A program made the position numbers and the translations under genes. The notes below the pieces were generated by a model. That model did not search any database. It was not told the DNA's origin and saw nothing but the letters and a program-made list of their open reading frames with translations. Positions 48,425 through 60,740 of a stretch of DNA of 64,000 nt are shown one piece after another. Origin of the DNA: Blumeriella jaapii (lineage: Eukaryota > Ascomycota > Leotiomycetes > Helotiales > Drepanopezizaceae); NCBI GenBank assembly GCA_009599575.1, contig VWND01000011.1, forward strand, positions 124,001 to 188,000. Reading direction: 5' to 3'. Every line of letters begins with the position of its first letter. Within the stretch, counting starts at the first letter, position 1.

Positions 48425-49067
48425 ATTTTTGGTTCTCTTAAACATTGGATTCGTTTCTTTTGGTTCCTATTGATGTGGGTTTTGGATGGGCAGCCTTCCA
48501 TGTCCTGATGGCATCACACGATTGACGAGGTGGGACAGACGGGGAGGGGAGGCTTGGATCGGGATCTCGGATGGTGCAGCACGCAAGAAGGACGGGGCCG
48601 CTTGTCGACGGGATGTGAGCAGATACCTGGGAGCCAGGAAGGATGTTCTGGAGATGGATGTGCTTCGGTACAGTGGGATTGATAGTACGATAGGTAGTAA
48701 ATGGATGGGTCTCGGACACTGATCATGTCGCTCGTGTGCTGCTGCACATGCACATACCTACACATACATATTTACATACTTTTTCCTTCCTCTCCGTGGT
48801 ATCATCAGGCTCTCAGAAGAGCCGCTAAACAAGGACGTGCTTGTAAATCACCCCGCCGTGTCTTTGCCGCCGCCTCTTCCGACTATGTATCCAAGCCAGA
48901 CCCAGATCCAGAACTAAATCCAACCCCAGAACGCCCCCTTCCATCTACACGCCCCCCGCCACGCCACGATGCAACAACAGCGCAAGATCGAGATCAATCA
49001 ACAGCCTCGGGCCGGGTGTATCCTATGCTATCCTGTCCTGTCGTGAATCAATCAATCAAAAAATTGA
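48425..49067. other. Intergenic between convergent genes
   Basis: 3' regions of the acyl-CoA synthetase and the cytidine deaminase; no further gene seen. Confidence 0.6.
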
Positions 49068-50077
49068 TCACGCCTGTGCGCCCGCCCCGCCTGGAGGGGG
49101 CAAGGCCTCGGGGCCGAAGGACATCGGTAGGAGCTGGAGGGAGGGAAGGGAGCATGGTCAGCAATCGCTCTGCTCTGTCTCGAGAGGACAAGCCATAAGA
49201 GGGAGAAATACATGAGAAGGAAGAGGAGGAGGAGAGGTACAGAGGAAAGGGAAGGGAAGGAAAGGAAAGGAAAGGAAAGGAAAGGAAAGGAAAGGAAAGG
49301 AAAGGAAAGGAAAGGAAGGGAAGAGAGATAGACATACCTGTTCCAGCCGCATCACCACGTACGAACCGTCCTTGTCGAACATCAAGATGGGCGTTTCGAG
49401 GGCACAGAATTCGCGGATACTGCGTGTGTGTGAGCAAGTCTTCTTCTCTTCTCTGTCTTGTCTTGTCTTCTCCTCGCCTTCCTCGTCGAAGAACGTAGTT
49501 GTAGGCATGTGTGTGTGTGTGTGTGTCAACCCCCCCTACCCCCCCTCTCTCTATCCCCGTGTGAAAGGAGCAAGAGCAGCAAGACTCACAACTGCCTACA
49601 CATCCCACACGGACTCGCCGGCGGACTGATATCCGTCGCGACCGCCACGGCCTTGAAGCCCATCTCCGCCTTCCCTCCCTCTCCCTCTCCCTCTCCGTCT
49701 CGCCCAGCAGCACCAGCGCCGAAGTGCCCCTCCGTGACGGCCTTCCCAAACGCCACGCGCTCCGCACACGTGCCGACGGGGTACGCGGCGTTCTCGACGT
49801 TGGCGCCATCGACGAAGGCGCCCGCGCGCGTGAGCACGCTGGCCCCGACCCGGAAGCGCGAGTACGGGCAGTAGGCGCGCGCCTTGGCCGCGGCGGCGCG
49901 CGCGTGCAGCGCGTGGAAGTCGGAAGGGGTGAGCTTGTGCTGGGCGCAGGTGGCGGAGACGTGGGTTGGGGAGGAGGAGGAGAGGAGAGCTGGCTGTTGC
50001 TGTTGGTGTTGCTGTTGATGTTGCTCTTGTGGCGGTGGTGGTGGTGGTGGCTGTGCTTGGGACTGGGAGGCCATCAT
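49068..50077 (-). CDS. CDD1: Cytidine deaminase with low-complexity insertions
   Basis: Deaminates cytidine and deoxycytidine in pyrimidine salvage. Exons 49590..50077, 49338..49419 and 49068..49133 (phases 2 and 0) give 211 residues, against about 135-150 usual. Zinc ligands and the catalytic Glu are in GTCAERVAFGKA and SPCGMCRQF; the substrate region is FRVGASVLT and FVDGANVENAAYP. The second exon gives IREFCALETPILMFDKDG and the third LLPMSFGPEALPPP, both typical. The extra length comes from a Pro/Gln/His-rich N-terminus and a Gly/Glu-rich insert (GRDGEGEGEGG) between the two zinc motifs, encoded by a GAGAGG-type repeat. Both introns (170 and 201 bp) are enlarged by microsatellites. Confidence 0.94.
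49243..49320. repeat. AAAGG pentanucleotide array in intron 2 of the cytidine deaminase gene
   Basis: About fifteen units, nearly perfect, occupying over a third of the 201-bp intron 49137..49337. Confidence 0.92.
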
Positions 50078-50624
50078 TCTGGGGTTGGTGGCGGTGGTGA
50101 AGTGGTGTTGATGAGGAGAGAATGCAGAGATGCTGAGATGCTGAGATGCGGCGACGGGTTGGCTGCCAGGGCGCTAGGTCCTCGTTTTGGCGGGGGCAGG
50201 CGTGATGGCCATCTTGGGAAGGAGGGGGTTTTCTTGGTCTTTGTCACCGGCTGGGAGACGTCCGACGGCAGAGGAAAGAATCCGTTGCTTCTCCGAGGCA
50301 ATAGCGATGAAACAAGTCACGTGAAAATCCTTCGTGTTAGTCACAACGATATGCAGAAGAGAAGAGAAGAGAAAGCAGAGGAAGGCGGCTTCTCAGCACG
50401 GTAAGGTGAGGAATGTGTACGTAGACAGATACAAACACTTTCTGATATACAGTGGGGGTTTGGTAGTGCGCGCCGAGTCTAGAGTCACACGACGCCATCT
50501 GTTCCGTCCGCCCGTTCGTCTATCAACAAACGATCCTGAACCAATATCACTAACTACCCCGCCCAGCAGCCAAAGACTTCCCCTTCAATCCCCTGTCATG
50601 TGGTATGAATGTCTCTGTAGCAAC
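50078..50624. other. Intergenic between VPS10 and cytidine deaminase
   Basis: Cytidine deaminase promoter and VPS10 3' end. Contains a TCACGTGA at about 50318-50325. No other gene seen. Confidence 0.55.
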
Positions 50625-53600
50625 TTACACTTCTTCGTCACTCTCGTCCCCGAGTAGCTCCCCTTCGTCGTCGTCGACCACAGCGTAATCCCCTGTCCCT
50701 CTTGCGAAACTGTCTCTCGTCGTGAACCGTGCCGGCGGCCTGCTTCTTCCAAATGCAGAGCTCACGCTGCGCCAGAGACTGCTGAAGAGCAGCGGTGCGG
50801 CAGCCGCTGCGGCTGCAATAGCGGATAGAGCCATCACTGGATATTTGATGTATGGCGCGTCTTCGTCAAGTGATGCTGCATGGGGCTTAGCAAGGACTCA
50901 ATGTCGACCACGGTCAAAAGAAAGGGAAGGAGGAGCTCACATTGTTCACCAAGCCTGATAGCCCCGAAGTGCTTGTCATAGTTTTGCCAAATGTAAAATC
51001 CAATAGCAGCCGCAGCTGCAAAAGGCAGGATGATGGCGAAGAAAAGGGCAAGGCCTGAAGTACCGTGCTTCTTCTCGAACTCCTTGTCGTGGCCTGGGCA
51101 GGGGTGCGGGATGCTCTTGTCCATTTCCTTACCGCCCTGGCAAGTGGAGAGGGGAATGCGGCGGTAACCGGTAGGCTCATCGTACTCAATCCGAGTCTCG
51201 TCCTCCTTGCAGTACAAGGAGTGATCGTAGGGTGTGAAGCCTTCCACAAGTGCGCAAGAGCCGTCACTTTGGCGCTGGTAATTGTAATCACTGGCAAGTA
51301 TGTTAGCTGGTGGCTGTGGCCGGGATTGACAGGACACGTACCACTCGAAGTCTCTCCTGGAGCAGGTGCAGTTCTTCCCAATGTTGTGTAGGTGAGGGAC
51401 CATCTTGCCATTGTAGCAGTTCTTGTCCGTCCTCTTGCGGTGGTATGACGAGACGTGGCCAAACAAGCAGTCGTCGTTTTGAAGAGGATGCTTCGGCGTC
51501 CACAGGTAATAGTCGTCAGCCTCAACATCGTCCTCGTTGAGCTTGCATTGAACATCGGTGAGGCCCGAGAAGTCCAAATTGATGGTGACCAAATCGTTAT
51601 CATCTACTCCCCAGAGAAGGAAGTTGCGCGAGTTGTCACTCGGCATAGTTGTAAGATCGCGGATTTCAATTTCCTTTTCGGCGAATTGGTACTCCGCCCA
51701 GGTCTTGCCTTCGTCCAGAGAGTAGTGGACCAGATTGGTAGACCCTCCTTCCTTGACGATGACAACAATTGCTCCCTGGTCACCAAACTCCCACATGTAG
51801 GTCCCTTTCATGACCTCCATCCACGTGACGCCACCATCGGCCGTCATGAAAGTACTGGCTTCCTTCATGCTTGTGAGATATTGGCCCACATTTCCGGTGC
51901 CGAGCATCAACCCGACGGCAGATGCAGATGAGTAAGTGTGTGACTTGTCGGTACGCTCGGTGTAGCCATGGATGTGTAAAGAACACTTCTCGAGCGAGGA
52001 GCCGCTGCAGGAATACTTCTGGTCATCTGCGTCGACTTTGGGTGGGCTGACGTAGGCCCACTCAGCACCGTCGTTATGGGTGATCATGGTCTTGAGCTTC
52101 TTCTTATCCTTCTTGAAGTTCTTGTCCTTGTAGTTGGCTACTACGTTGGACAGGGCAATGCCTTCGATTCCGAACATCTTCTCGAAGTCCACGTAACCTT
52201 CGGTATCTCGATTGACTGCGTCCAAGCTCAAAGTGTAAGAAGTTCCGTTGGAATTGCTCTTGATGATGCTTCCGTACTCGAGACCTTCGTCGTTGCTAAC
52301 CGTGACGTGCAGGAAGATGGAGTGCGTAGAGCTGTCCAGAACAGTATATCCTGTTTGGTGAGGCACATCAAAACCGTGGGGAAACTTGGCATCCGCAAAA
52401 ACCAGGCCGTTGACGCTAGTGTCAACCTTCAAAGTCGAAGCACTATCATCTTTCGTGGCAACAACGATGAACTCGGACATTGTTGCAAAGTCAACAACAT
52501 TTGTGAAATGCTCGGTAGGTGCCTCGTTGAAGAAATCGTCGCTAGAAACCAGCTTGTATGGGTTACCTGCTCTCATTGCTTTCCTTCGTGCGGGCCTCGC
52601 AGTAAATGAGCTTGTCTCGACTCTTCTCATCGATTTTCGGTGATGGCTGATGTACAGAATAGCCACTCTCGGGTTCCACGATGAACTCGCACTTTCGAAC
52701 GTATCGTTGGAGGGTCTTCCACTCGCCGTCGCCACGATCTAATGTCACGGATGCGACTGTATGACAGTTGTGACCAGGACAGTCCCTCGCCCCCATCCAA
52801 ATGAGCCAGTCCTTGTTCTTTTGGTGGAAACCTAAGACAGGGTGTCCATGTGTGTTTGGTTTGTCCGGAGCCTTGAAACTGCGAATGTTCTTTCCACGGT
52901 CCGTGGAGTAGTGCACTGTTTCGGTATCTGTGATGAAGTAGACCATGTCGTTGAAGTGGGGGTGGGTGTAAATAGCTCCAATGTAGTCATCTTTGAAGAT
53001 TTGCTTCCACTCTTTGCCATGGTTGTGGGAAATGAAAACACCAATGTCTGTCCGCATGAGGACTGTCTCGTCGTCTCCATCGCTGATTCCGGTTCGCTCG
53101 AGGTAGACCTTTTGGCGGAAATGCTTGCCGCCATGCCCATTGGAGGCATCGCCTGGCTTTCCAGAAGCTGGAGCACCAATAGCATCGACACACTTTCTGT
53201 CGACCGGTTCATCCTTGTATTTCTCTCCTCTGACCTTCTCACACTTATTTCCTGGAATGAGACGCCACCCCGAAGAGCCCTTGAAGGTATCTTCCGGACC
53301 AAAAGCTTTGCAAGCCCCTTCCGGGAGTACTAAATCGCCAGCTCTCACACACTCTTTGCGATCTTCGCTACGAATGAAGTTGTAATCGCACTCAAAATCG
53401 ATATCAGAGCAAGGACATTTCTCAGAGATGACTTCGGGATCCTCGAATTCTTTGTTGAGGAAGCAATCGGCGTCAGCTTTACGTCTGAGGTAGGATTGTT
53501 TCTGCCCCATCACGCAAGTTGGGTTGCCATCATCGTCGACTCTAGCGTACCATTTCTCCATATCGTCGTCCTTGCACTGGGATTCGTGCATGCCAGCAAA

Positions 53601-55272
53601 GTCCAACACAACCAGATAACCGGACTCCTCTGGCGCGTTCTTATCCACGGCCTCAAGCAGGAATTTGAGGCTCGTCGAGTCCGGGATAGTGGTGAGTTGA
53701 ACGCATTCAATCTCTTCTGGGAGCTCCACCGTCCCCCAGTTCTTGCCATGGTCTATCGAGTATCGGACTTCCTTGCCGGTTCCTTCCTTCATGGCAACCA
53801 GGATAGACCCTTGGTCTCCGAATTCGTACTTGTGTGGGCCACTCAGAGCTTCTCTCCACGTAAACCCAGCGTCGTCGGAAACGTACAGATTTCCATCGTT
53901 GTAGTTTTTCAAGTGATTTCCCGTGTTTCCTATTCCCATCATGAGACCAGGGCTGGGGCTAGAAAATACCCGCCCGGAATTCGAAAGTTCCGTGACAGAA
54001 TGAAGGTGCAATTCTTGAGCACCATCCCTTTTGTCACCAGTTTGAGGTTCAGATTTTCCCAGGTTCTCCCGTCGTCGAAACTGATTTTGGATCTGACCTT
54101 CTTTTCGGCGTTTGACTCTTCGACATCTTCCCAATTATCAACAACATTGACCAAGATGATCCCCTGAACACCGTACACCTTCTCGAAATCTACCAATCCC
54201 CGAATGTTTCGGTTTGTGTGCTCGATATTTCGGGTGAAGAAGGTTCCGTTAGAGTTGCTGCTGAGGAAAACACCAGTAGGATTTTCCGGCCGCCCGGTCA
54301 GAACATCAATCTGGATGCTGTAAGCCGTTCCCTCCAGCACCGTATAGGCCTCCTCCACAAGCTTGTGGTCGTGTGGGAAAATAGCTCTGTGCCACTTCAC
54401 GGCATCGTCCGAAACGTACAGCGCCATCTCGTCCGTCTTGTCTGCAGTAGCCGCGACAATCAGGAAAGGCTTCACGACCGCCATATTCACAATGCCCTGC
54501 ACGGTTCTGCCGGGCTCCAGCTCCGGCTCGAATTCCTGCACGTCGCCCTTGCTTTCTTCAAAGTATTTGTCCGAGACCACTAGTCGGTAGTCCTTCTTCC
54601 ATGGCGAGAACCGGCCCTGGACTACACAGAGGATTCGGTGCTTGTCCAACTCATCCTGTCCGGTCTCGAACAACTCGGAGGACTTGGCCCAGTGGCAGCC
54701 AGCGGTATCGGCACGGAGAACCTTGGGGTCGTTTGCGAATCCGTCCGTCGTGTACATAGTCTGCAAGCCATTAGTCCCGCTCCAACGATGCGAATCCGCA
54801 AGCCTACCAATTCCTCGCAAAAGATGCCCGCACAGTCCATAGCGTTGAAGATGATCCTGTCCGGATCCCCAGCATGGAATGCAAGGGCGTCTCTGAATAC
54901 CGTCGGCTGTAGCTTGGATTCGAACTTCTGCCACGTCTTGCCTTGATCTTTGGTCTTGTAATGTGTAGTCTCCGTCGTTATGATAAAGGCCCGGCTCTTG
55001 TCAAACGGATGCATCTGCAGCTCCAGCACTTTCCCACTGGGCTCTTCCACCTTCTCCCACGTCACCCCCGTATCTTGCGAGCGATAGATGTCGTGGTGGG
55101 CAACATCCTCCATCATAATCACATCCGAGTCGTCGAAGTAGTTCACATTGAAAGGTACGAAGTCGAACTTCTGGCTCGTGATATCCGGCTTGTCCTTCTT
55201 TGCCCCGGCGGCGACGAGCAGTGTCGAGAGAGCGAGGCTCCGCCAGCCTGCGACAGCTCTTTGTAGCCTCAT
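50625..55272 (-). CDS. VPS10: Vacuolar protein sorting receptor Vps10 (sortilin family), two frame breaks
   Basis: Carries vacuolar hydrolases such as carboxypeptidase Y from Golgi to endosome. Exons 54808..55272, 51342..54760, 50941..51290 and 50625..50875 give about 1494 residues. Features in order: a hydrophobic signal segment (LALSTLLVAAGA), two ten-bladed beta-propeller halves with Asp-box-like repeats (SDDAGFTW, STDRGKN, TADGGVTW) and Cys-rich 10CC modules (CPCSDIDFECDYN, CTCSRRDFECDYNY). A membrane span (GLALFFAIILPFAAAAAIGF) follows, then a cytosolic tail ending DDDEGELLGDESDEEV. The frame breaks near 54030-54060 (one base missing, before ELHLHSVTELSN). It breaks again near 52563-52590 (one base extra, before NPYKLVSSDDFF). 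Net length stays a multiple of three and conservation continues on both sides, so sequence error is the likely cause. Confidence 0.92.
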
Positions 55273-56213
55273 GATCGCAATTTGTTGTCTTGAAAGCGCA
55301 TCAAGATGTGCATGCGCTCATCAAGTTCGCCCTGATGAATGTGTATACGGCGTGGTCAGATCCAACTCTGGATTCGTGGTGGTGAAGTGTTCTTTACAAG
55401 CTGTGTGTCTCGCGCTGCGGATTTGGTACAGTACAGTACGAAGCCGACACTTGGAGCTTGCTTGCATGAAAACACGATCTTACGCCACAGCTCCGGGACG
55501 CGAGTTAGGCCGGGTTTTCCCCTTTGGGTATCGGGATCAGACAGAAGAAATACGTCGACGCTTTGTCCGACCTAAGAATGCAGGAAGAGCTCTGCTTCAG
55601 TGAGAAGTAATAGACAAGAGTCACATCGATGCAAGCAGGCCGTCCGGTCTAATAACCATAACCCAGCTCTACCAGTTCAGCCACGGGTACAGACTGTGTC
55701 ACGTCTCGTTTTGAGAGGTGTGCATCCCCAGGGCCCAGACAATTTTTAACTTTGCGACGGTTTCGAGACCGCGACCAAACTGCCCCAAAGCAGGAGAAGT
55801 CTAGGCTCCGGATGATGAAAAGTGTCATCTTAGTTCTGCGGGAGAGGGAGGAAGGGGGTTGAGGGATATCAACTCTTCATAGGGTTTCCAGCGTTTGTGA
55901 TATGAGCGGTTGTGTCGATGGGGTTTGACGAGGACAACAAAGACATTCGAGGCACCTGAACTCAGGCAAGGCACGGATTTGGAAAGATCGTTGGTGGTCA
56001 GAAAACAGATCATTCAAGTTGTGATTACAAGCTATGCTAACATCAAAAACTTCATTACGGCGTTGAAAATAGACATTTTAAGTCCTGGTATAAATTGGCT
56101 GTGCAGCCCGAGATGCCACCTCCCCATCTAGAAAAAACGAAGCCCCAAGCCAGAATCTCCCGCTAAAAGTACTTGGCAAGTAAACAGTTCAAATCAGCAA
56201 CTCCGAAAGCCCG
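55273..56213. other. Intergenic, VPS10 promoter and 3' end of the next gene
   Basis: No supportable exon. One GTAC-type tract at about 55427-55440. Confidence 0.6.
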
Positions 56214-58932
56214 TTACGTGGTCTTCCGCTGTGAGCATTTGACCTTTTTCCAAAACCGCTTCACAGCTCCCGTCTCCTTCTCTTCAGGTCCCCAGCCATC
56301 CAAGCCGCCAAACGGGCCCCTAATCTCGGCCTTCTCGTCGAGAGAACTCGAAGCGGCTTCTGATAAGGGGCTCTTGCAGCATTGCCAGCCATATATCGTC
56401 GTCTCATCGGCCCGGAGATCGGGTCGTGTCAGAGTCATCCTGAGGGTCATCTCTCTGCTTCCGGTATGGCTATGTATGTATAATTCGGGCTGCCGGACTA
56501 ACGTGGGTTTATTCAACCCAAGATGTGAGAAGTCGGGAGAAGCCTTGCCAAGTACCGGGCTCGTCCTGTTCTTGCTTGGAGGGCCAAAGACGGGAGGTGT
56601 GGATGGCGATTCAGGATCCGTCAAGGAGACGTCGTCTTCCGACAATGATACGGCGTCATCGTGGAGAAACGATTGTCCTCGCTCGAGGGTGAATGACTTC
56701 TTTGTTCTGAGAACGTCTTTTAACGTACGCCCCGGAGGCTTGTTCTCCTGGTCCGCACCCTCCGTCAAGCCGTCCATAGAGGGAAAGCCAAACTCGATAG
56801 CCTCGTCGAATTTTTGTGGGGAGGCCAAGTACACCCGTAGCTTCAACCGAGCCTCCGGATCTTGATAGTGTGCTGCATTGGGATCGATCGTGGTGAGAGA
56901 GGTCTTGGGCAGGTGGGTTTTGGGTTGTATCACGGACATCGTGCGAGATCGTGGGTGATTGTATCCGAAGGGGGGTTCAGGTGGAGGCGAAACGGGGTTC
57001 AAGGAGGATATTGAATTGCGGCCAAACGGTTTTTTGGTGACTGACATTTGCCGTCGGAAGGAGGGACGTCGAGCACTGGTAGGCGTAGGAATCACGGCTC
57101 CATCCAGGTTGGCATGATAATCATCCAAGGCCAGTTTGAGATCCAAGTCCTGCTCCTCATCCATCCACCGGAAGCTCTCGTATATGTGTGCTGCCATGCT
57201 CGCGGTGGGATCCTCCTGGATGTCTGGCCGGAGGCTTTCTGCGCTGTCTCGGGGCGTGTCGGGCTGTGACCGGTCGAAGGGCGGTGGAGAGCTCCTCTTC
57301 CGCCTGGTGGCCCTGTAGTATGCTTCGTCCGCGGCGTCGAGGATGAGACTGTCCTGAGCCCGGCTGGCAGGAAACATGTATCCGTCCTGGTCCGAGTTGG
57401 GCGGCGTCAAGAACCACGAAGCCTCGTGCCTCGGCGCCGGAGGTGGCTTCGCAGACTTGCGGTGCTTCCGGCCAGGGCCTCGTCGAGACTCGCAGAGCGC
57501 CAGAGTCACGCCGCGGCGGTCTGCCAGCGAGCTTTTTCTCGGGTGGCTCTGGATCGGGAGGTCGTGGGTGGCGTGCGAGGAACCGTTCTGGGCGAGTCTC
57601 AGTCGCTCGAGGGACGAAAAGTACTGTTGAGGAGGGGAGGCGAGTTAGCCGGTGCCTGAGGGTGGTGGGACGGAAAGCGGCTCGGCAAGGTGTGTGCAGA
57701 TGTATGTATGTATGTGTGTGTGTATGTGCATGTGTGTATGTGTTTGTGTGTACTGTAGGAAGAAAGGAAGGGTGCGTCCTGGTTGTATGGACAAAGTAGT
57801 ACTGCAAGTGATATGTATAGGGGGACGTTTGTAGAAGTATGTGTACGGAAGTACCGCACAGCACCGAACAGTACAGTTTGTAGCGTTGTACTGTACAGTA
57901 GTACGGAAGCGTGGTAGAGTTGTGCAAGACTGTGCTGTACATAGCACCGTACACAAGGGCAGATGCATGGATCGAGGGTCCGGCGACGCCAGGGCGACTG
58001 TCAGCCAGGACCCGACCTGGGGCCCACCCGCACCCACCCGCACCCACCGGCGCCCCTCGCATGCTCGCATCCTCGCAATCCATGCCCACCGCTGCCACTT
58101 GGCTGTTTCGGGCATGGCGGCCAGAAACGGCGTCTGCGGCGCGGTGGAGCTGGCAATGCTTGTGGTGCGCGCATGCCGATCCCACTTCTGCTCGCAACGC
58201 CGTGGCCAGGGCCGTCGACGCGGTCGAACTGCAAATCTGGCAGACCGAGGGATGAAGGGGAGGATGGAGGGGGGAGGGGGGAGGATGGAGAGGAGAACGG
58301 ACGACGAAGAATGGATGACGAGAATGATGGATGGGGGATGGGGGATGGACTCTCGGCTCTCGACTCTCGACCCTCGATCCTCGACCCTCGACCCGCGACA
58401 CCACCGATGCTTTTCCAGCAGCATGGAAGCCCGACGGTCCCTGACTCTGCACCGGCTCGGTCGGACCATCCCTGAGTTCTCGTCGACACCGAGAGAGGCC
58501 GAGCGCGTCCCGAACGAGCCCTACCCCGTACCCAAACAGAAACGAAAAGAACAAGACAAAACAGAAACGACGGAAGCAGACCAAACAAACACACACGTAC
58601 CTTTTTCCGCACCGCCGTGGGCAGCGCCTCGAACTCCTCCTCCGTGGTCCCATAGCCCATCATCTCCTGCGTGTTCTTCCGAATCGGTCTCGGCGGGAGG
58701 CGTGGCGAGGATTCCCGACGCGCGCTGAAGGACTGGGCGTAGAGGGCGCGCGCAGAGAGCGGAGAGCGTGGATCGATCTCGAAGGCGTCGTGGGCGAGGT
58801 CGAGGTCGGACGAGCGGGCGACGATATGTATAGACTCGGAGGCATCGAGGGGCCGAAGAACAGGCTTTCCAGCTGCAAGGGCGTCATGGCTGGATTCGAC
58901 GCACGCGGATGTTCCAAAGTATATTGCTTCAT
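56214..58932 (-). CDS. Conserved fungal protein of unknown function (mucin-like annotations), one possible frame break
   Basis: Exons 58601..58932 and 56214..57623 are separated by an unusually long 977-bp intron (GTACGTG donor, CAACAG acceptor, phase 0). The join gives EEFEALPTAVRKKYFSSLE, which fits the family I recall from other Pezizomycotina. Other blocks are DLDLAHDAFEIDPRSPLSAR, ALYAQSFSARR, KLALDDYHANLDGAVIP, RRPSFRRQMS, HYQDPEARLKLRVYL and ASPQKFDEAIEFGFPSMDG. The end is basic (RFWKKVKCSQRK). Mostly disordered, no catalytic domain or membrane segment. The apparent N-terminus (MKQYTLEHPRAS to MPPSLYI) is in a different frame from the rest; one missing base near 58815-58835 would join them into about 580 residues. 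The start could instead lie elsewhere. Confidence 0.78.
57696..57960. repeat. TGTA/TG microsatellite and GTAC-type tracts inside a 977-bp intron
   Basis: TATGTATG and TGTG repeats (57696-57752) are followed by GTACGGAAGTACCGCAC and TTGTACTGTACAGTAGTACG-type tracts (57843-57910), all within the intron of the 56214-58932 gene. Confidence 0.8.
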
Positions 58933-59210
58933 GGCGTCGCCGTACACCGCATGCACCATGCTGTCTTTCGGGGGAGATGCGGTGGAGACGGTTCACGGAC
59001 AGCGCATCGGTCTTCCCCAGAAGAAGCCGCGGCACAAACCCTGTCGTTGCTTCGCTCGTTCGTCGGTGTTGTTCGTCGCCACACCCTTGCCTCTCTCTGG
59101 CTTCTGGTGGTCGGTCCAAGGATCCAGGGAGCGTTCGAGGTCGAGCTCCCGAATTCTCCCAGACGAGGCGGTGAAAAGGCACGATGTGCGTGTATCGGTG
59201 TCGAATGGGA

Positions 59211-59271
59211 TGCCGGATGCTGGATGCTGGATGCTGGTTGCTGGATGCTGGTTGCTGGTTGCTGGTTGCTG
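59211..59271. repeat. 7-bp tandem repeat (GCTGGAT/GCTGGTT)
   Basis: About eight units, alternating A and T at the penultimate base. Confidence 0.88.
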
Positions 59272-59297
59272 ACGCGGTGTACGTGCGTGTGTAGAGC

Positions 59298-59365
59298 AAG
59301 AGAGTGAGAGACCGAGAGACTGAGAGACTGAGACTGAGAGACAGAGACTGAGAGACTGAGAGCAG
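59298..59365. repeat. GAGACTGA-type repeat
   Basis: Six- and eight-base variants of GAGACT/GAGAGACT in tandem. Confidence 0.8.
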
Positions 59366-59569
59366 TATCCGAGTTGCCACCACTGCCACCCAAGAACGAC
59401 GAGACTCGGGCTTTGGTTGTATACTGGAAAGCAGGTCAGAAGGGTGGTGTGTGTCCTCTCTCCGTACGGTAGCAGACCGACCGTACTCTCGCGAGCTCTG
59501 GTCCACAAGCCAACGTCGGCGTCGCCGTCGTCGAGTCGAGAGAAGGCAGTGTGTGTCTGGTGTGCCCGT

Positions 59570-60170
59570 GCTGTACCGTACCTACAGTACAGTACTGTCT
59601 GGTCCTCGTCCACGTACATGCCGTACAGTACTATACCTCCCGTGGTTGTCCTCGTCGACGTCCCATCATCTTAGCTGCCGGCCAAGCGCTGGCCCGACAT
59701 CATTCATTGCCCACTAAGTACCCTTCCCTTCATGATCGTCACGACATGTGGAGAGCCAGGGACGTCTAGCCAGCCCCCGCAGGGTGGATCAAGCTCATGT
59801 CACATAAGCAAAAGCAAATCCGCGCTCTTCTTGGGAATCGAAAACACACTTTCGTTCTGGCGGCTCGGCGTGAAGACCGACGGCGTCTGAGCCGCGACCT
59901 GTGCCACATGTGCTCACCGCTGAGCGTACGTGCCGTACGTACCGTATGGTACGGTACGGTGTTGTATGTCGAGGAGATCGTATGTACAGTACAGTAAGTA
60001 ATGTACTATACTGTGCTGAGTACCGTCCCGTTGATATCTTGCACGCTACTCCGTGTGGACAGTACCGTCCTGTACCTGCAGCACCGCACCGTACTACAGT
60101 ACACGCGGTACAGGACATCCATCCATCGTATGTATGTATTGTATGTACATACACAATACGTCGAACCTCC
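59570..60170. repeat. Series of GTAC-type tracts
   Basis: Successive tracts: CCGTACCTACAGTACAGTAC (about 59576), CGTACGTACCGTATGGTACGG (about 59934), GTACAGTACAGTAAGTA (about 59981) and ATGTATTGTATGTACATAC (about 60130). Confidence 0.78.
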
Positions 60171-60699
60171 GCCCACAAGGTTAACGATTAGCTCGTCTCG
60201 CTGTCTCAGCCCCAAAGTCACGACGGTGCTGGCGTCTCGCCCCCCATTTGCCATCCAGACCCGTCGAATGAGCGAATCCACGGGGATCCTGCCGCTGCCG
60301 CTGCCGCTGCCGCTGCCAACTGGTGGCCGCTGTGGCGGCCGACCGCTGAGGGACGACGGCAAATGCGTGGTCAGATAGCCTTCGAGATCCCTGCATTGCG
60401 CCGCCGGCCATGCCATAGCCGCTGAGCTGTTCGATGTGTGTACATGTACATGTATGTCTGTATGTACGATGCACGATGTACCCCGTACATCCGCTACCTG
60501 ATCCATGATATCACGAACTTTCGCTCCACCGACAAACCTTCGACGACGTGCGGAAAACCTTCGCCGGATCGTGCCATCATACTGTGTGTACTGTGTACTG
60601 TACATGCTCTCCCTCGCCAAGGACGGTGCGGTCATTGTCGGTGCTCCAGATCACTCCGCGCCAGAGAAAAAGAAGAAACATCATCTCGATCGATTCGGA

Positions 60700-60740
60700 C
60701 TTCGACAGTACCGTACGGTACGGTATGTACAGTACATACA
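60700..60740. repeat. Paired GTAC-centred palindromes
   Basis: TACCGTACGGTA (60709-60720) is followed directly by TATGTACAGTACATA (60724-60738), each reading the same on both strands. Confidence 0.8.

Noticed and set aside
52566..52590. 25-base GT...AG segment in VPS10 as an intron
   Set aside because: Too short for spliceosomal removal and it contains the conserved NPYKLVS coding sequence.
58001..59506. 501-codon minus-strand frame
   Set aside because: Only about the part 58601-58830 is real exon; the rest reads through the long intron and simple repeats.
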